Part shown: one piece after another, positions 32,655 through 43,560 of the stretch
Layout of the letters: the number at the start of each line of letters is the position of its first letter
Position numbering within the stretch: position 1 is the first letter of the stretch
NCBI GenBank assembly: GCA_022495995.1
Contig: JAFEMH010000935.1
Location: 410,501-474,500, forward strand
Origin: Adenophora triphylla var. japonica
Lineage: Eukaryota > Streptophyta > Magnoliopsida > Asterales > Campanulaceae
Direction: 5' to 3'
Length of the DNA stretch: 64,000 nt
Made by a program: the position numbers and the translations under genes
The notes under the pieces: model-generated
What the model was told of the DNA's origin: nothing
What the model saw: only the letters and a program-made list of their open reading frames with translations
Databases searched by the model: none

Positions 32655-34067
32655 AGTGAAATTACCCGGATCCAGTCGCGCGGGCCCCGGCATCTCGTAC
32701 GAGTCGAGAGGTATCGTCGCATTTCGTTTAGAGGAGTCGCTATGCCGTTTAGATATAGCCTAAAACATTGAAAAAAGGCTTTGTTTAAAAAGGTTATTGT
32801 GTGATGAGATTTTGAGTTCCGAGGTCAGGTTACGCCTCGGGAAGAGAATAGCAGAGCTCACCCGAGTCGCCTCGTATACACGAGTCTTTAGATAACCCTC
32901 TTTCTTTAAAAGTTGTGTGTGTGTGTGTATGTGCTTTTAAAAATGCATGCTGAATATGATGCCTACATTGTATGCTATGTATTGAAATAAATTGAAATAG
33001 TTTTGGAAGGAGGCCTTACCAATATTGGTTCGTGTCTATCTTCCGCTTGGGAATAGTGTTTGAGTGTGAATAGAGCTCCGGGACGGACCGAAATTGCTTC
33101 GGGATATACCAGTGTCTGCGGATATAGCTTCAGCGTGCCTCAAGAGTGCTAGGTGAGTCTGCGGGCAGAGGTTCGGCGTGCCTCGGGTTTGTTGATTGTA
33201 CTCGGGCAGAGGTTCGGCATGCCTCGGGATTGTTGGTTGTGCTCGGGCAGAGGTTCGGCGTGCCTCGAGATTGTTGGTTGTGCTCGGGCAGAGGTTCGGC
33301 GTGCCTTGGGATTGCTAGTTGTACTCGGGCAGAGGTTCGGCATGCCTCAAGTTTTTTAATTGTACTCGGGCAGAGGTTCGACGTGCCTCGGGATGCCTCG
33401 GAATTGTCCGACAGAGTTCGGCTTGCTTCGAGATGCCTCAGGATTGTCCGGCAGGGCTTTAGGATGGATCGGGATACCTCAGGATGGGACGAAATGGCTC
33501 AAGATGGACTGGTAGGTCTTCGGGATGCGTCAGGAGTGGCTCGGAGTGGCCCGGGAGCATCTTGGGAGCGCTCGGCTTTCGGAGCGCCTCAGAAGGGCTC
33601 GAAAGGCCCCAGAAGGAACCGAAAGGGATCGGGATTGCCTCGGAAGGACTTAGAGGGGAGCCTGAAGGCTGGGGGAAAATGGAGAGAATGGAGGTATGAA
33701 GAAAATGAGAGGGGGAGCCTTCTATTTATAGGCCTTTAAAATGTGCAAAATGGTCCGCACGGATTGTTCTTGCAAAATCAAATTTTTGGTTTTCCCGGAT
33801 TTAAGGGAATATTGTGGACTTTAAGAGAATTTTGTAATTATGATGTCTGGGTGCAAAAGAGTTAGTGCGGACTATTATGTAGGCAGACTATTTTTCGTAA
33901 TTCCCAAAAAGTCCTTCTATTTTATTTTATCTCGGAAGGGTCCTACCTTGGTTTGGTTGGTGGTTTTGGGGGTTTTTGAAGGTTACGGGTCTTCGGGATC
34001 ACATTTGTGTGAGTCCGCATTTTTCCCGTGTGTCGGATAGAGAGCGATCCAGATTGGGGTACTTACA
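32655..34067 (-). repeat. Tat-E 3' LTR
   Basis: On the minus strand it starts TGTAAGTACCCC at 34067, after GAGGGGCTTT. A TATA box is at 33730-33723, with the palindrome TCCGCACGGA at 33754-33763 upstream of it. A 41-bp tandem array of about six copies (33160-33400) lies downstream, followed by the U5 module (32818-32920) and an AGCGACTCC motif near 32735. It ends near ATCCGGGTAATTTC at 32655; the same string ends Tat-A-like sequence at 20480. Confidence 0.8.
32818..32920 (-). promoter_or_regulatory. U5 two-hairpin module, Tat-E copy
   Basis: On the minus strand: an AC tract (about 32905-32925), hairpin I CTCGT/ACGAG (32884-32871), hairpin II CTCGGG (32866-32861) with CCCGAG (32841-32836), then CGTAACCTGACCTCGGAAC. 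Confidence 0.78.
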
Positions 34068-35560
34068 AAAGCCCCTCGGCGACGTCACTTATGAAGGAAG
34101 TGGGGTCGTCGATAAGATAAGGGTCCCGATCAGGATCGCTTGTTGGGAGAGAGAAGGTGACCGTGTTGGTCAGTTCACGAGGACGTGGTGGTGTCCTGAT
34201 GTGAGGTAGACGTGTCGGTGTCCTGAGGGTGACCGCTTAGGTCGATTGGCTGGACCCTTTGGCAGGATTCCTACGTATCCCGTATGGGAATCAAGCCTGA
34301 TCGTAGTTCGTGTGTGAGGTGACCGCTTGGGTTGATTGACTGGACGTGGTGGTATCTGGGGTGTAAGGTGGATGTGTCGGTGTCCTAAGATGAAATGGTG
34401 AGCGGACGTGTCGGTGTCCTAAGGTGAGGTGGACGTGTCGGTGTCATAAGATGAAATGGTGAGAGGACGTGTCGGTGTCCTAAGGTGATGGGGACGTGTT
34501 GGTATCCTGGGGTGAAATGGTGAGCGGACGTTAAGGTGTCCTAAGGTGATGGGGACGTGTCGGTGTCCTGGGGTGAAATGGTGAGCGGACGTGTCGGTGT
34601 CCTAAGGTGAGGTAGATGTGTCGGTGTCCTAAGGTGAGGTGGACGTGACGGTGTCCTGGGGTGACCATTTAGGTCGGATGGCTGGACCCTTTGACAGGGT
34701 TCTTACGTATCCCGTATGGGAATCAAGCCTGATCGTAGTTCAGAAGATTTACGAAAAGGTGTGTAATCTTACTAGAAGATGGATAATCTTACGAAAAGAT
34801 GTGTTTTGGTGTAGGAGGACGTGGTGGTGACCTGAGAGTGAAGTTGTGTCGTGTATGAGGACATGTGATGTCCTCTGACTAATGTGATGTCATTATGAGG
34901 ACGTGTGATGTCCTCTTACTGAGGTTGTGCCGTGCATGAGGACGTGTGATGTCCTCTTACTAAGGTTTGATTCAGAAGTATGAACCTGGTATCTGAGACT
35001 TGTGGGAGGCGTGCTTGCCTTGTGCTTCAATTTTGGTAGAAAGTTCGGGCTTACAATGGCTGCCAGGGTTTATCTGCTGGGGATATGTACTTTCGTACGA
35101 TCTTACATTGATGGTCGTTTGACTTTTATGTTTTGTGTTTTGAAGGCATTTGGGCCTTGAGATTTGCGTTCCAAGGCGTTTGGGCCTCGGGGTCCGGACT
35201 TATGATGACGGTCGGGGTTTGCTTTTCCGTTTTAGTGGGAGAGATCTGGACTTACGATGATGGCCGGGATTTGTTTTGCCATTTAGTGGGTGAGATCCGG
35301 ACTTACGATGACGACTGGAGTTTGTTTTACCGTTTAGTGGGCAAGATCCGGACTAACGATGACGGCCGGGGTTTGTTTTACCGTTTAGTGGGCGAGATCC
35401 GAACTTACGATGACGGCCGGGGTTTGTTTTACCATTTAGTGAGCGAGATCCGGACTTACGATGACGGCCGGGGTTTGTTTTACCGTTTAGTGGGCGAGAT
35501 CCGGACTTACAATCACGGCCGGGGTTATCTTTGGTTGTTTAGGGACCAAACTGCATGAAT
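34068..35560 (-). other. Tat-E hypervariable 3' UTR with tandem arrays
   Basis: Three arrays. 34150-34670: units of roughly 28-31 bp joined into about 60-bp pairs, built on GGACGTGTCGGTGTCC. 34850-34965: GAGGACGTGTGATGTCCTC units. 35190-35535: a 51-bp period, about seven copies (starts at 35292, 35343, 35394, 35445, 35496 and so on). Because 51 is a multiple of three, the last array leaves an open frame of 17-residue repeats that I do not regard as a gene. The Tat-wide conserved block recurs at 34255-34315 and 34675-34740. Confidence 0.85.
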
Positions 35561-35639
35561 CTTGCTGGAAATGACCTTTGGACGGCCACATGAAAAGATT
35601 GTAAGGGCAAAAGGGGGATTTCCCCTGGGATACAAAGTG

Positions 35640-35682
35640 ATCCGCGCGGATTCATCTTGCATGCAAAGAGATCCGCACGGAT
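35640..35682 (+). promoter_or_regulatory. Palindrome pair upstream of Tat-E antisense gene
   Basis: ATCCGCGCGGAT (35640-35651), TTGCATGCAA (35657-35666) and ATCCGCACGGAT (35671-35682). The Tat-E LTR carries the same TCCGCACGGA motif upstream of its TATA box. The set lies about 165 bp before the first ATG of the antisense gene. Confidence 0.7.
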
Positions 35683-35846
35683 TCCTCTGTAAATCTGATT
35701 TTCTGAGTCAGAATCAGATTTCCAACGACGCCATTTCATCTTCTTTCCCAATTGCTGTCGAGGAGAAAGAGAGAGAGAGATAAAGAAAACTTGATTTTGA
35801 TCAAAATTCTCTTGAGAAAATCCTTCCAAGTTGTTAGATTTGCTAT

Positions 35847-38776
35847 CATGGCGGAAAGAATCGGGCGAGGTCGTTGTCAAAGGGGCCAATAGGCCATAGA
35901 GAGGAGGTTGGACCTCCAAATGAATTTTTCCTCCTATTTTCCTTCAACAATGAACCCGGATGTGTTGTATTCGGATTCGGGGGTGCACACCTTGCGGGGG
36001 AAAACCGTACATGAGGTAAGAAATCAAATTTTGTTTTGATTCTTGCTCGGAATGATGTATACTAGAACTAGGTTTTTAATTTTTGCATATTTGGGGCTTT
36101 TGTTGTTGCCATGTTTATTCTGTGAAATTGACTTTGAATTGTTGAAATTGGGTGTATATGAATTGCGGGTATGTGATTTTTGTTCAAAAAAGTGGAGTTT
36201 AGCTCTTATTTGTGAAAATAAAGTGCCCCTCCTTGAAATGCATGCTTTGGTGACTTGTACCTTGATGCTATTTTTGTATGTACATGGCTTTTTGTGGAAA
36301 AAAATTGCCGTTTAGGGACGGACTTTGTGTGGGAAATTCATGTACAATGTGTGCCGTGTTTTGTGACGGACTTTTGTTTGAAAATGTGTCGTGTAGGGAC
36401 GGATCCCCTTTTGTGAAAATGTGTGCCGTGTTCTCCTGACGGACTTTTATTTGAAAAAAATTGCCATGTTGGGACGGACTTTTATTTACGAGATTGTCGT
36501 GTTGGGACAGACTTTTATTTACGAGATTGACGTGTTGTGACGGACTTTTGTTTGAAAAGTTGCCGTGTTGGGATGGACTTTTTGTGATTTGTGAGATTGT
36601 CGTGTTGGGAAGGACTTTTATTTACGAGATTGCCATGTTGGGACGGACATTTATTTGTGAGATTGCCGTGTTGGGATGAAAAATTGCCATGTTGGGACAA
36701 ACTTTTTGTGATTTGTGAGATTGCCGCGTTGGGACGGACTTTTTGTGATTTGTTTTTTTGTATATTTGCTTAAGTAGTGTTATTGACGTACCTTTGCTGT
36801 GTTTACTTGCAGGATGAGTTGTCGTCATCAGGGAAGGCAAAGAGGATGAAGTCACGTGTGTCTCTTGAGGCCGTGGTAGAGTTGTGGCGGAGCCTGCCTG
36901 ATATTTCCCGGGATGGGAGGCCTAGTCCTCGGAGGCTAGTGATGGCTACGGGGCTGAACGTGTTCGTGGAGAACCTAGCCGGGATAATGGAGACGCAAAA
37001 GAACAAGGGCGTCTTTTTGGCCTTGTCTGAGTACTGGTGGGACACCACGCATACCTTCCATTTTAGCTGGGGAGAGGTAACGGTGACTCCTACTGACTTT
37101 GCGGCGATCACCGGGCTTTCCTTTAAGGGGGAGTTGGTGAAGTGTCGGGACAGGATGTCCGACGAGGTGCTGGCCGAGCTGCTTGGGTTTGCGCCTTGGC
37201 CCCGTAAGGGCTTGGGTATGGTGTATCATGACGTGGAGGCGAAGATAACCGCTAACATCGGGGATTATAGCTGGGGCACTGGGGTAGTGACGGCAGAGCA
37301 GCTGGCACGCTTGTTTCTGTGGTTTACCCTCTCCGAGACTTTCTTCTCGAATCATGCCTCTTCAGCTCTCTTCCCTCTGCTGTAGAGTCTGGTGGATTTG
37401 GAGAGGGTTTGTGACATTACTTGGGGCGAGGTGGGCTTGGCCGAGCTCTATTTTTCCACGGACAGATTTAGCCGGGGTGCGGCCAATTCCCTGGGGTATT
37501 TTGACTTTGCACTGGAGGTATAAGTTTATTGATGTTTGTAGTTTAGCACTTTGTCACTTTTCCGTCTTCATTTTCTTTTTCTTATTCAGAGCACTATCTG
37601 CTTTTTTTGTTGCATGCGTGGTGCTATGAGATCTTTCGGTGCCAGCCGTGGGACTGGGAGGATGAGGCCATGTTCGGTTATCCCGCCATGCTGTGCTGAG
37701 CTCTCTCTTTGAGGAAGAGGAGGACGAGACGGGGAAAGATCACTGTCACCTATCAGGAGGTGCAGCGATACCTGGAGAGGGACAGTCCGGAGGGGTTTCA
37801 GCTATACCCTTGGACTCGGTATGGCGAGGACGAGCTGGAGGGTGCCCATTGGGTGACACGGCAGCGGAAGCTTCGGTGGGGCTTCACTTACGACTCCATG
37901 TATCTGGGGGAGAGGGTCTTCTGGCAGCATGGCACAGGTATGCCTCCTATGGCTCTGAGGGATCTGCCCTTCCATATGATGAGTCCTCTTGATATGGACG
38001 TGCTGGAGTATGAGAGGTACCGGGGCGGCGTGAGTGCCAAGGAGTTCGTCCTGGAGGGCAAGGAGTATGCGGCCTTTGTTAGGCGGAAGCTAAGGATGCC
38101 ACAGGTGTTGGCGAGGGAGAGGCAGACTGGCTCGTCACGTCCTCCAGATGTCCCGGTGCCTGGGCCGAACTTCACTTATGTTCGTGGGGACTCTTTGAGG
38201 AGGAGGGTGTCGGTGCCCATCCCAGAGCATGGTCCTGCTGCTTATCGGGTTAACCCGAATGCTGCAGTGAGTTTGTTTACTCTTTTCCGTCCTGGCATCT
38301 TTTCTGTATTTTTCTCTTTTTTTTGAATGTTTTGTATGTCTTTTGCTGAGTGTTTCTTTTGTTGTTTGATTATGTAGGTCTCGGGGCGGTCCTTGGACGT
38401 GCTCACCCGCCGGTACGTAGGGTTGAGGGCCTTCACGAAGAAGCTTCTGAAGAAGATGTCCTGCGGGCCTTCGCGGAGTGCGGCAGCGTTCGAGTCGATG
38501 CCTTCGAGATGGTCTGTGGAAACTCCTTCTGCGAGGGCTGAGCTAGAGCCACAGCCAGAGATGCCGGTTCGGGAGCGACACAGCTTTGATGTGCAGGGTG
38601 AGGGTCTGTCCTCACATCCCTTCTTTGATCCTTTCACCGAGTTTGACCCTTCGGACTACTTTGAGCACTCAATCGAGGAGGGGGTCGAGTTTTTCGATGA
38701 CGAGGAGGTGACCGCCGAGTTTTCCGAGATGCCGGAGTTCTCGTTTGAAGAGGCTGATGATGATGAGTCGGAGTAG
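35847..38776 (+). pseudogene. PMD (plant mobile domain) gene, multi-exon, antisense to Tat-E
   Basis: A spliced gene with clear GT-AG junctions. Exon 1 is 35847-36015 (MAERIGRGRCQRGQ, one TAG). Exon 2 is 36813-37517. Exon 3 starts near 37590 and ends 38265. Exon 4 is 38378-38776, with AATAAA near 38850. Exon 2 has the PMD core: LVMATGLNVFVENLAG, then EYWWDTTHTFHFSWGEVTVT, then DFAAITGL. Exon 3 has HAWCYEIF and YLGERVFWQHG. The C-terminus is acidic (EEADDDESE). There are stops at 37383 and about 37698, and the phase is uncertain at the exon 2/3 join. PMD proteins (MAIN/MAIL1 relatives) act in silencing and genome stability in Arabidopsis, and transposon-borne PMD genes are known. Its position between the pol end and 3' LTR, antisense, parallels Tat-D. 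Confidence 0.75.
36310..36750. repeat. 33-bp tandem array in PMD intron 1
   Basis: GTTGGGACGGACTTTTATTT-type units with a period of mostly 33 bp (starts at 36468, 36501, 36534, 36567, 36604, 36637, 36670), about 12 copies including weaker ones upstream. The array is intronic. Confidence 0.85.
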
Positions 38777-39011
38777 GGCTCCTTTATGTTTGTTTCTTTT
38801 TTTTTTGTATTGTATTTGTAGAGCAATAGACATTTTGTTTTTGTAATAAAACACTTATACTTGGCATAGCAAAGGATTTAATTTGAGATGTATTTGTGAT
38901 TCCGGGGACTGACCTAGGAATTGTTGCTTGCTTATTTTATTTCTTGTGCATGTCTCATGAGCTAGGAATGCATTTGTGGTTTGTGTATGGTGGCCGAAAA
39001 TAGCTTTGCTA

Positions 39012-39950
39012 AAGCTTTGATCGCTTGGTGACAGGGGATAGGTTCATGCGAGGGGGAAGCCCCATTTTGCTCACCTTGTGGTTGCGAGAGAGGATTCAAG
39101 CCATGCCTGAGTCTCCGGCGTCTCTTAGTCCATGGACGTTTGCTCGGCGACCTCTTGTATTGGATATGGATCAGTCCGCCTTGGAGAGATGGATGGCAAA
39201 GCTGGTACGCATCAGATACGTTGGTGGGTTTTCAATTGGGGGATTGAGACTAGGAGGGCCTTTCAGGAAGGTTCCTATGTTGTCAGAGTTCCAGGGTTGT
39301 CTTGATCCTCTTTCTATATTCCATCGCTTGTTTTCAGGCAGTTGGGGATGAGGCAGGAGCTTTTGCTGGGCTGGGATGACATTGCTACTGTGGAGGTAGC
39401 TTCTTTCTACATGGCAGATCCAGATGTCTTTCTGTATTTTCTGAGTGTATGTAAGTATTCTGCTTTCCTTCATGTGGTGCTCCTTCGACGCCGGGAGAGT
39501 GTTATGTTCACCACCGAGTACCTGGATTGGTACGAGTAGCATGTCAGGCAGACCCAAGTGGTTTTGGGGAGCAGGAGTGAAGCGATTCTGGGGCAAGGTT
39601 GCCGTCTTAGCTACAGCCTTAGAAGTGCAGAAGCCTGGTCTGACCCTCGGAATATTACAGGAGATGCTTTATTTGACTACGAGACCAGAGTTGACCAACT
39701 GACAGAGAGGGGTCCCCTTTTGCAGACTCGCGGGGAGGAAATCCGGGCCGAGGCACTGGCGAATGAAGCTTTGCGAGCTACAGGTTTTCTTGACTTGACG
39801 GGGAGGACCCCTGATCTCGGAATGAGAGAGATAGAGTTGGCTCACGTGGAGCGAAAGAAGACTCGCCGGGAACGAGGGAAGAAAGGGAAGAATGGCGAGG
39901 GGACAAGCTTTGGACCTTTCTGTTGCATTTTGTGGACTGAAGCAGTCTGA
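39012..39950 (+). pseudogene. DUF7745-like fragment, antisense to Tat-E
   Basis: Similar to the C-terminal half of the gene at 31460: RFMRGGSPI here against QYMQGGSPF there, GWDDIATVEVASFYM against GCDDIATRVVVSISM, and FTTEYLDWYE against LTTWYLDWYA. It has a frame change near 39330-39345 and a stop at 39537. It runs on about 130 residues past the family core with a Lys/Arg-rich tail (VERKKTRRERGKKGKNGEG). The N-terminal half is missing. It may be a further exon of the Tat-E antisense locus or a second gene. Confidence 0.65.
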
Positions 39951-40159
39951 GCCTTGACGGCATCCATTTTTATTTTTATTTTTATTTTTGTGTTTGGATT
40001 GATCAGAGCCTTGATTTGCATCCAATTTTTTTGTTTTTGTGTGTTTTTAGACCGAACCAATTAAGGCTACCTACGTTTCCCCCGGACTGAGGGGCTAAGG
40101 TCTCCGTAGTTTGACACTAATTTGAGTGACGGGAGGCGAAAAGTTAATCTTCTTTAGGT

Positions 40160-40410
40160 GAAGTATCTGCGGAGTTTGCTTCCGTTGACTGGATTCATGA
40201 AGGGATTGCCGTCTAGGTCTGTCAGCTTCATGCCCATCCGAAGAAGATCTTTTGGACCACGAACGGGCCGATCCATGTTGGTTCCCATTTTCCAAGTGGG
40301 TTAGTTCAGGTGGGAGGCTTTTCTTTGAGTACCAGATCGCCTTCCCTGATGTCTCGGGATTTGACTTTCTTGTCGAAAGCACTAGCCATTCTGCTTTGGT
40401 TGGCTCGGAT
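40160..40410 (-). pseudogene. Tat-E integrase C-terminus
   Basis: The minus strand from 40410 reads SRMASAFDKKVKSRDIREGD, then LVLKE, and after a stop GKWEPTWIGPFVVQKIF. This is the conserved C-terminal end of Tat/Ogre integrases. It fixes the orientation of Tat-E (minus) and shows that the PMD and DUF7745-like genes lie between pol and the 3' LTR. Copia-C truncates it at 40411. Stops and a frameshift follow the GPFVV motif. Confidence 0.82.
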
Positions 40411-41806
40411 TGTTGGTGTAATGCCCTAGGTGTTTAGTTATGTTTGACTTATAACTTAAACCGCTATGTAATCATCTTTATCATTTATTATGGAGCATGT
40501 TTATTTGGCTTATTATATGTTTACATGTTTATTATAATAACTTGCGTCCCTAGTTATTGTGAATGACTAGTATAAGTTGGTAATGGATAATCATGGAGAT
40601 GATTATATGCATAAGATGCACATTACACTTATGGGTACTTGCTAGAGAACAAGTACTGGACATGACCTACCGATGAGATTTATGACATGGTCTATAGTCA
40701 TATATGTCATGATTAAATCTCATGATAGTCGTGTCATTGAATCCTTTGTACCTGAGATTATCACCGTCTTCCACATGATGAACATCGTCTTTGATGTAGT
40801 CTAACACTATATTTAATAGGATAGCAATAAGGGCTATGTTGGCACGATTGGATTCTTGTAGGGAAGAATGATAAGTCAAGATAGGATTTGTCCCTCTTGT
40901 TGAGAGAGATATTTGCTTGGGCTCCTCGATGAATAGTATTGATGAAATGTGTGGCCACACTCAAGAGATTTGATAGAGATCAAATGCACTCGGATTATCA
41001 ACATATTCAGAATCGAGAAAGCATTGAACAAGATGAGTTGACAAGGACCATAACTCATGTTCAATCTGACATCGTGGACAAATGGATTGTAACATTGATC
41101 TATCAAAGAATCAAGCTTTGATGTTATATTTAATTTGGTGGACATAATGACTTGCTAGAGATCACTTATGTCTTGTGAGGTTGATGTTTCAACTCACTAC
41201 CAACATAAAATATAATTTCTAAAGGGTCACACACATAGAACGGATGAAAATGGCTGAAAATTGGATTTTGGGCTGGGAAAATGGCTCTTTTACCTAAGGG
41301 TTAGGGATATTTCTAATGTATAAATAGAACACTTTTGCCTCAGCCAACAAAGCCGATTTTTGAGTTTTAGAAACACAAAAATATTGATTTTGGTTGTGAA
41401 TCAAAGATCAAAACACCCAAATCAATTCCATAATTCAGCCATTGATTGCTGAATATCGATTCAACAATCGGAGGATCATCTAGCAATCCTACAAGAATTG
41501 TTCTTGGTTCGCTCGCATGTGGATTATCGATAGAGGGTGATTGCTTTATCACCAAAAGCATGAAGACTTGCAATCGTTGATTCATCACAAGGATTAGAAC
41601 AAGGAAAAGAAGATCAAAGGTTCGGCATCAATTCAAAGGTTGAATTTCAGATTCAATTTGAGATTCTTTTTAAGCAAACATAATCACTACAAGGTATGTA
41701 AAATCTATTTCATATGATTTCATCTCTTCATGCTAGACAGATTCAAGGCTAGGGTTTTGTTGATTTATAAAGTTCTTCCGTTGCATTTGTAACCCAAAAA
41801 TCCAAT
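40411..41806 (+). repeat. Copia-C 5' LTR
   Basis: Starts TGTTGGTGTAATGCC and ends CCAATA (usually CCAACA). A TATA box (TGTATAAATAG) is near 41316. Unlike the Copia-1 and Copia-B LTRs, it has no large palindromes upstream of the TATA box. It differs from the middle LTR by roughly 4-5 %. Confidence 0.93.
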
Positions 41807-41807
41807 A

Positions 41808-41819
41808 GTGGTATCAGAG
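41808..41819 (+). other. Copia-C primer-binding site
   Basis: TGGTATCAGAGC, complementary to initiator-Met tRNA, one base after the LTR. Confidence 0.93.
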
Positions 41820-42679
41820 CCGTGTTTATCATGATTAGGACTGAAATTGGCATGCTAGATTTAATTTGATTAAATGCTTTACATGTTATATGAAATAGAT
41901 CTATGATTTTATGTGTATTATTATGAGAAAAAAATTATTTGTGATATGCCATGATCATGATTTATAATTGATTAATATGATTAGTCTTTTACATAGGTTA
42001 TTGATCTATTTAATATGATCAAGTAGATTAGTGAATTCTCTAAATTGTATCAAATTGTTTGATTGGAATATTTTGTGAAGCCCTATGTTCATGATTATGT
42101 ACACATAAGTTTCATGTTACAACCATACGATGTTTGTTGTTATGTGTAAAACCTTCTAAATGATTAAGTTTTATGCCACCCCTTGATTAGAACACTTGTG
42201 AAATTTTAGGGTATTTTGATGTAGTTTCGACTCTGTTGGATGCATCATTATATCTTAAATTGTGATCAAGATGAGATAATGGGTGATGTAGTTTTGACTC
42301 AGTTAGGTGCATCGTTTCATGTCTCATGCGTTTGAAAAAGGTTTTGACTTAATTGGTGCTTTCAAATGATATTTGACCCAAGGCGTAGATGAGATTAAAA
42401 CATGCTTTGACATATGATGTCTAGAAATCTCATAAAAGATCTAAGAGTCATATATGAAATGATTGATGTTTTCTACCTAAATAGCTTGATTTCGGGCATT
42501 GACTCAGTTAAACCAAAATCAAGTGAAATATGGATCATAGCCCATTTTAATTATATGATACATGCTTGTATTTGAAGGTGTATAATTGAGTGGAAGTATT
42601 TGTGACATACATTATTTGCTCTTAGATACTAAATGCGTTGATACTTATATGTTTATTGTTTGCATATATTATTGTAGTA
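41820..42679 (+). other. Copia-C leader, non-coding
   Basis: AT-rich leader of about 860 bp between the primer site and the gag ATG. The same leader in Copia-D is split by the CACTA element. Repeated TTTGACTCAGTTGGTGCATC-like phrases are visible near 42230-42350. Confidence 0.8.
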
Positions 42680-43560
42680 ATGGAACCTCACAATAATCAG
42701 CCCCTGTCACTGCGATCCGTCCTTGAGAAGGACAAGCTCGAAGAGAACGGTACAAACTATTCTGATTGGATCAGAAGCCTAAGAATTGTTCTTAGGAAAG
42801 AAAAGAAAATGTACGTTCTTGACGAACCCATTCCACCTCCACCTGCTGCCAGCGCTTCAAGCGCAAATAAGGATGTACATAAGAAACATACTGATGATTC
42901 TAATGATGTGACATGCCTTATGCTTGCCACCATGTGTAAGACCCTTAAGAAGGACCTTGAACACATGGAAGCTGCTTTTGATCTAGCCGAGCGCTTAAAG
43001 GAAATGTTCCAAGTGTAAGCTAGACAAGTGAGGTATGATGTGGTAAAGACCCTAAATGCATGCAAGATGCAAGAGGGGTAGTCAGTTGGTGATCATGTCC
43101 TTAAGATGAAGGGTTACATTGAGCGTCTCGAAAGGCTTGAAAATCTGATGAGTTTGGAACTCGCCACGGATACGATATTGAATTCATTGCCTGAAAGATA
43201 TGGTCATTTTATAATGCACTATCACATAAGTGACATGGATAAGAAACTTTCGGAATTGCATGCGACGCTTAAGACCGCATAGAAGAATATCAAGAAGCCT
43301 TTAGTGACAAATGTGTTAATGGTTAACAAAGGTAAAGGGTTCAAGAAGATGGAAAAGGTAAAGCAAGTGTTGCTAAACCTAAGGCAAAAGTTGCCAATGC
43401 CGGAGAGGCTCCCAAAGTGTCCCAAAAGGATTCAATTTGCTACCACTGACAAGAGGTTGGTCATTGAAATCGTAATTTCAAGGCTTACAAGGAAGGCCTA
43501 AAGGCGAATAAGGGCAATATGATTGCTACTGATTCAGGTATCTATGTGATATATATTTTC
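42680..43560 (+). pseudogene. Copia-C gag
   Basis: ATG at 42680. It has YSDWIRSLRIVLRKEKKMYV (copia gag N-terminus), then LCK-type helices. A TAA at 43016 (MFQV then stop) sits at the same codon as in Copia-D (60900). Further stops and a frameshift (near 43275 and 43380) follow, and the zinc-knuckle region is scrambled. The shared TAA is a CAA-to-TAA type change. Confidence 0.9.

Noticed and set aside
33146..33739. 197-residue open frame across the Tat-E LTR
   Set aside because: It is produced by the GC-rich 41-bp array and runs opposite to the LTR; no recognised domain.
35133..35558. Long open frame encoding 17-residue repeats (EIRTYDDGRGLFYRLVG type)
   Set aside because: The frame exists because the array period is 51 bp, a multiple of three. 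It lies in a Tat 3' UTR and has no start context or homology.
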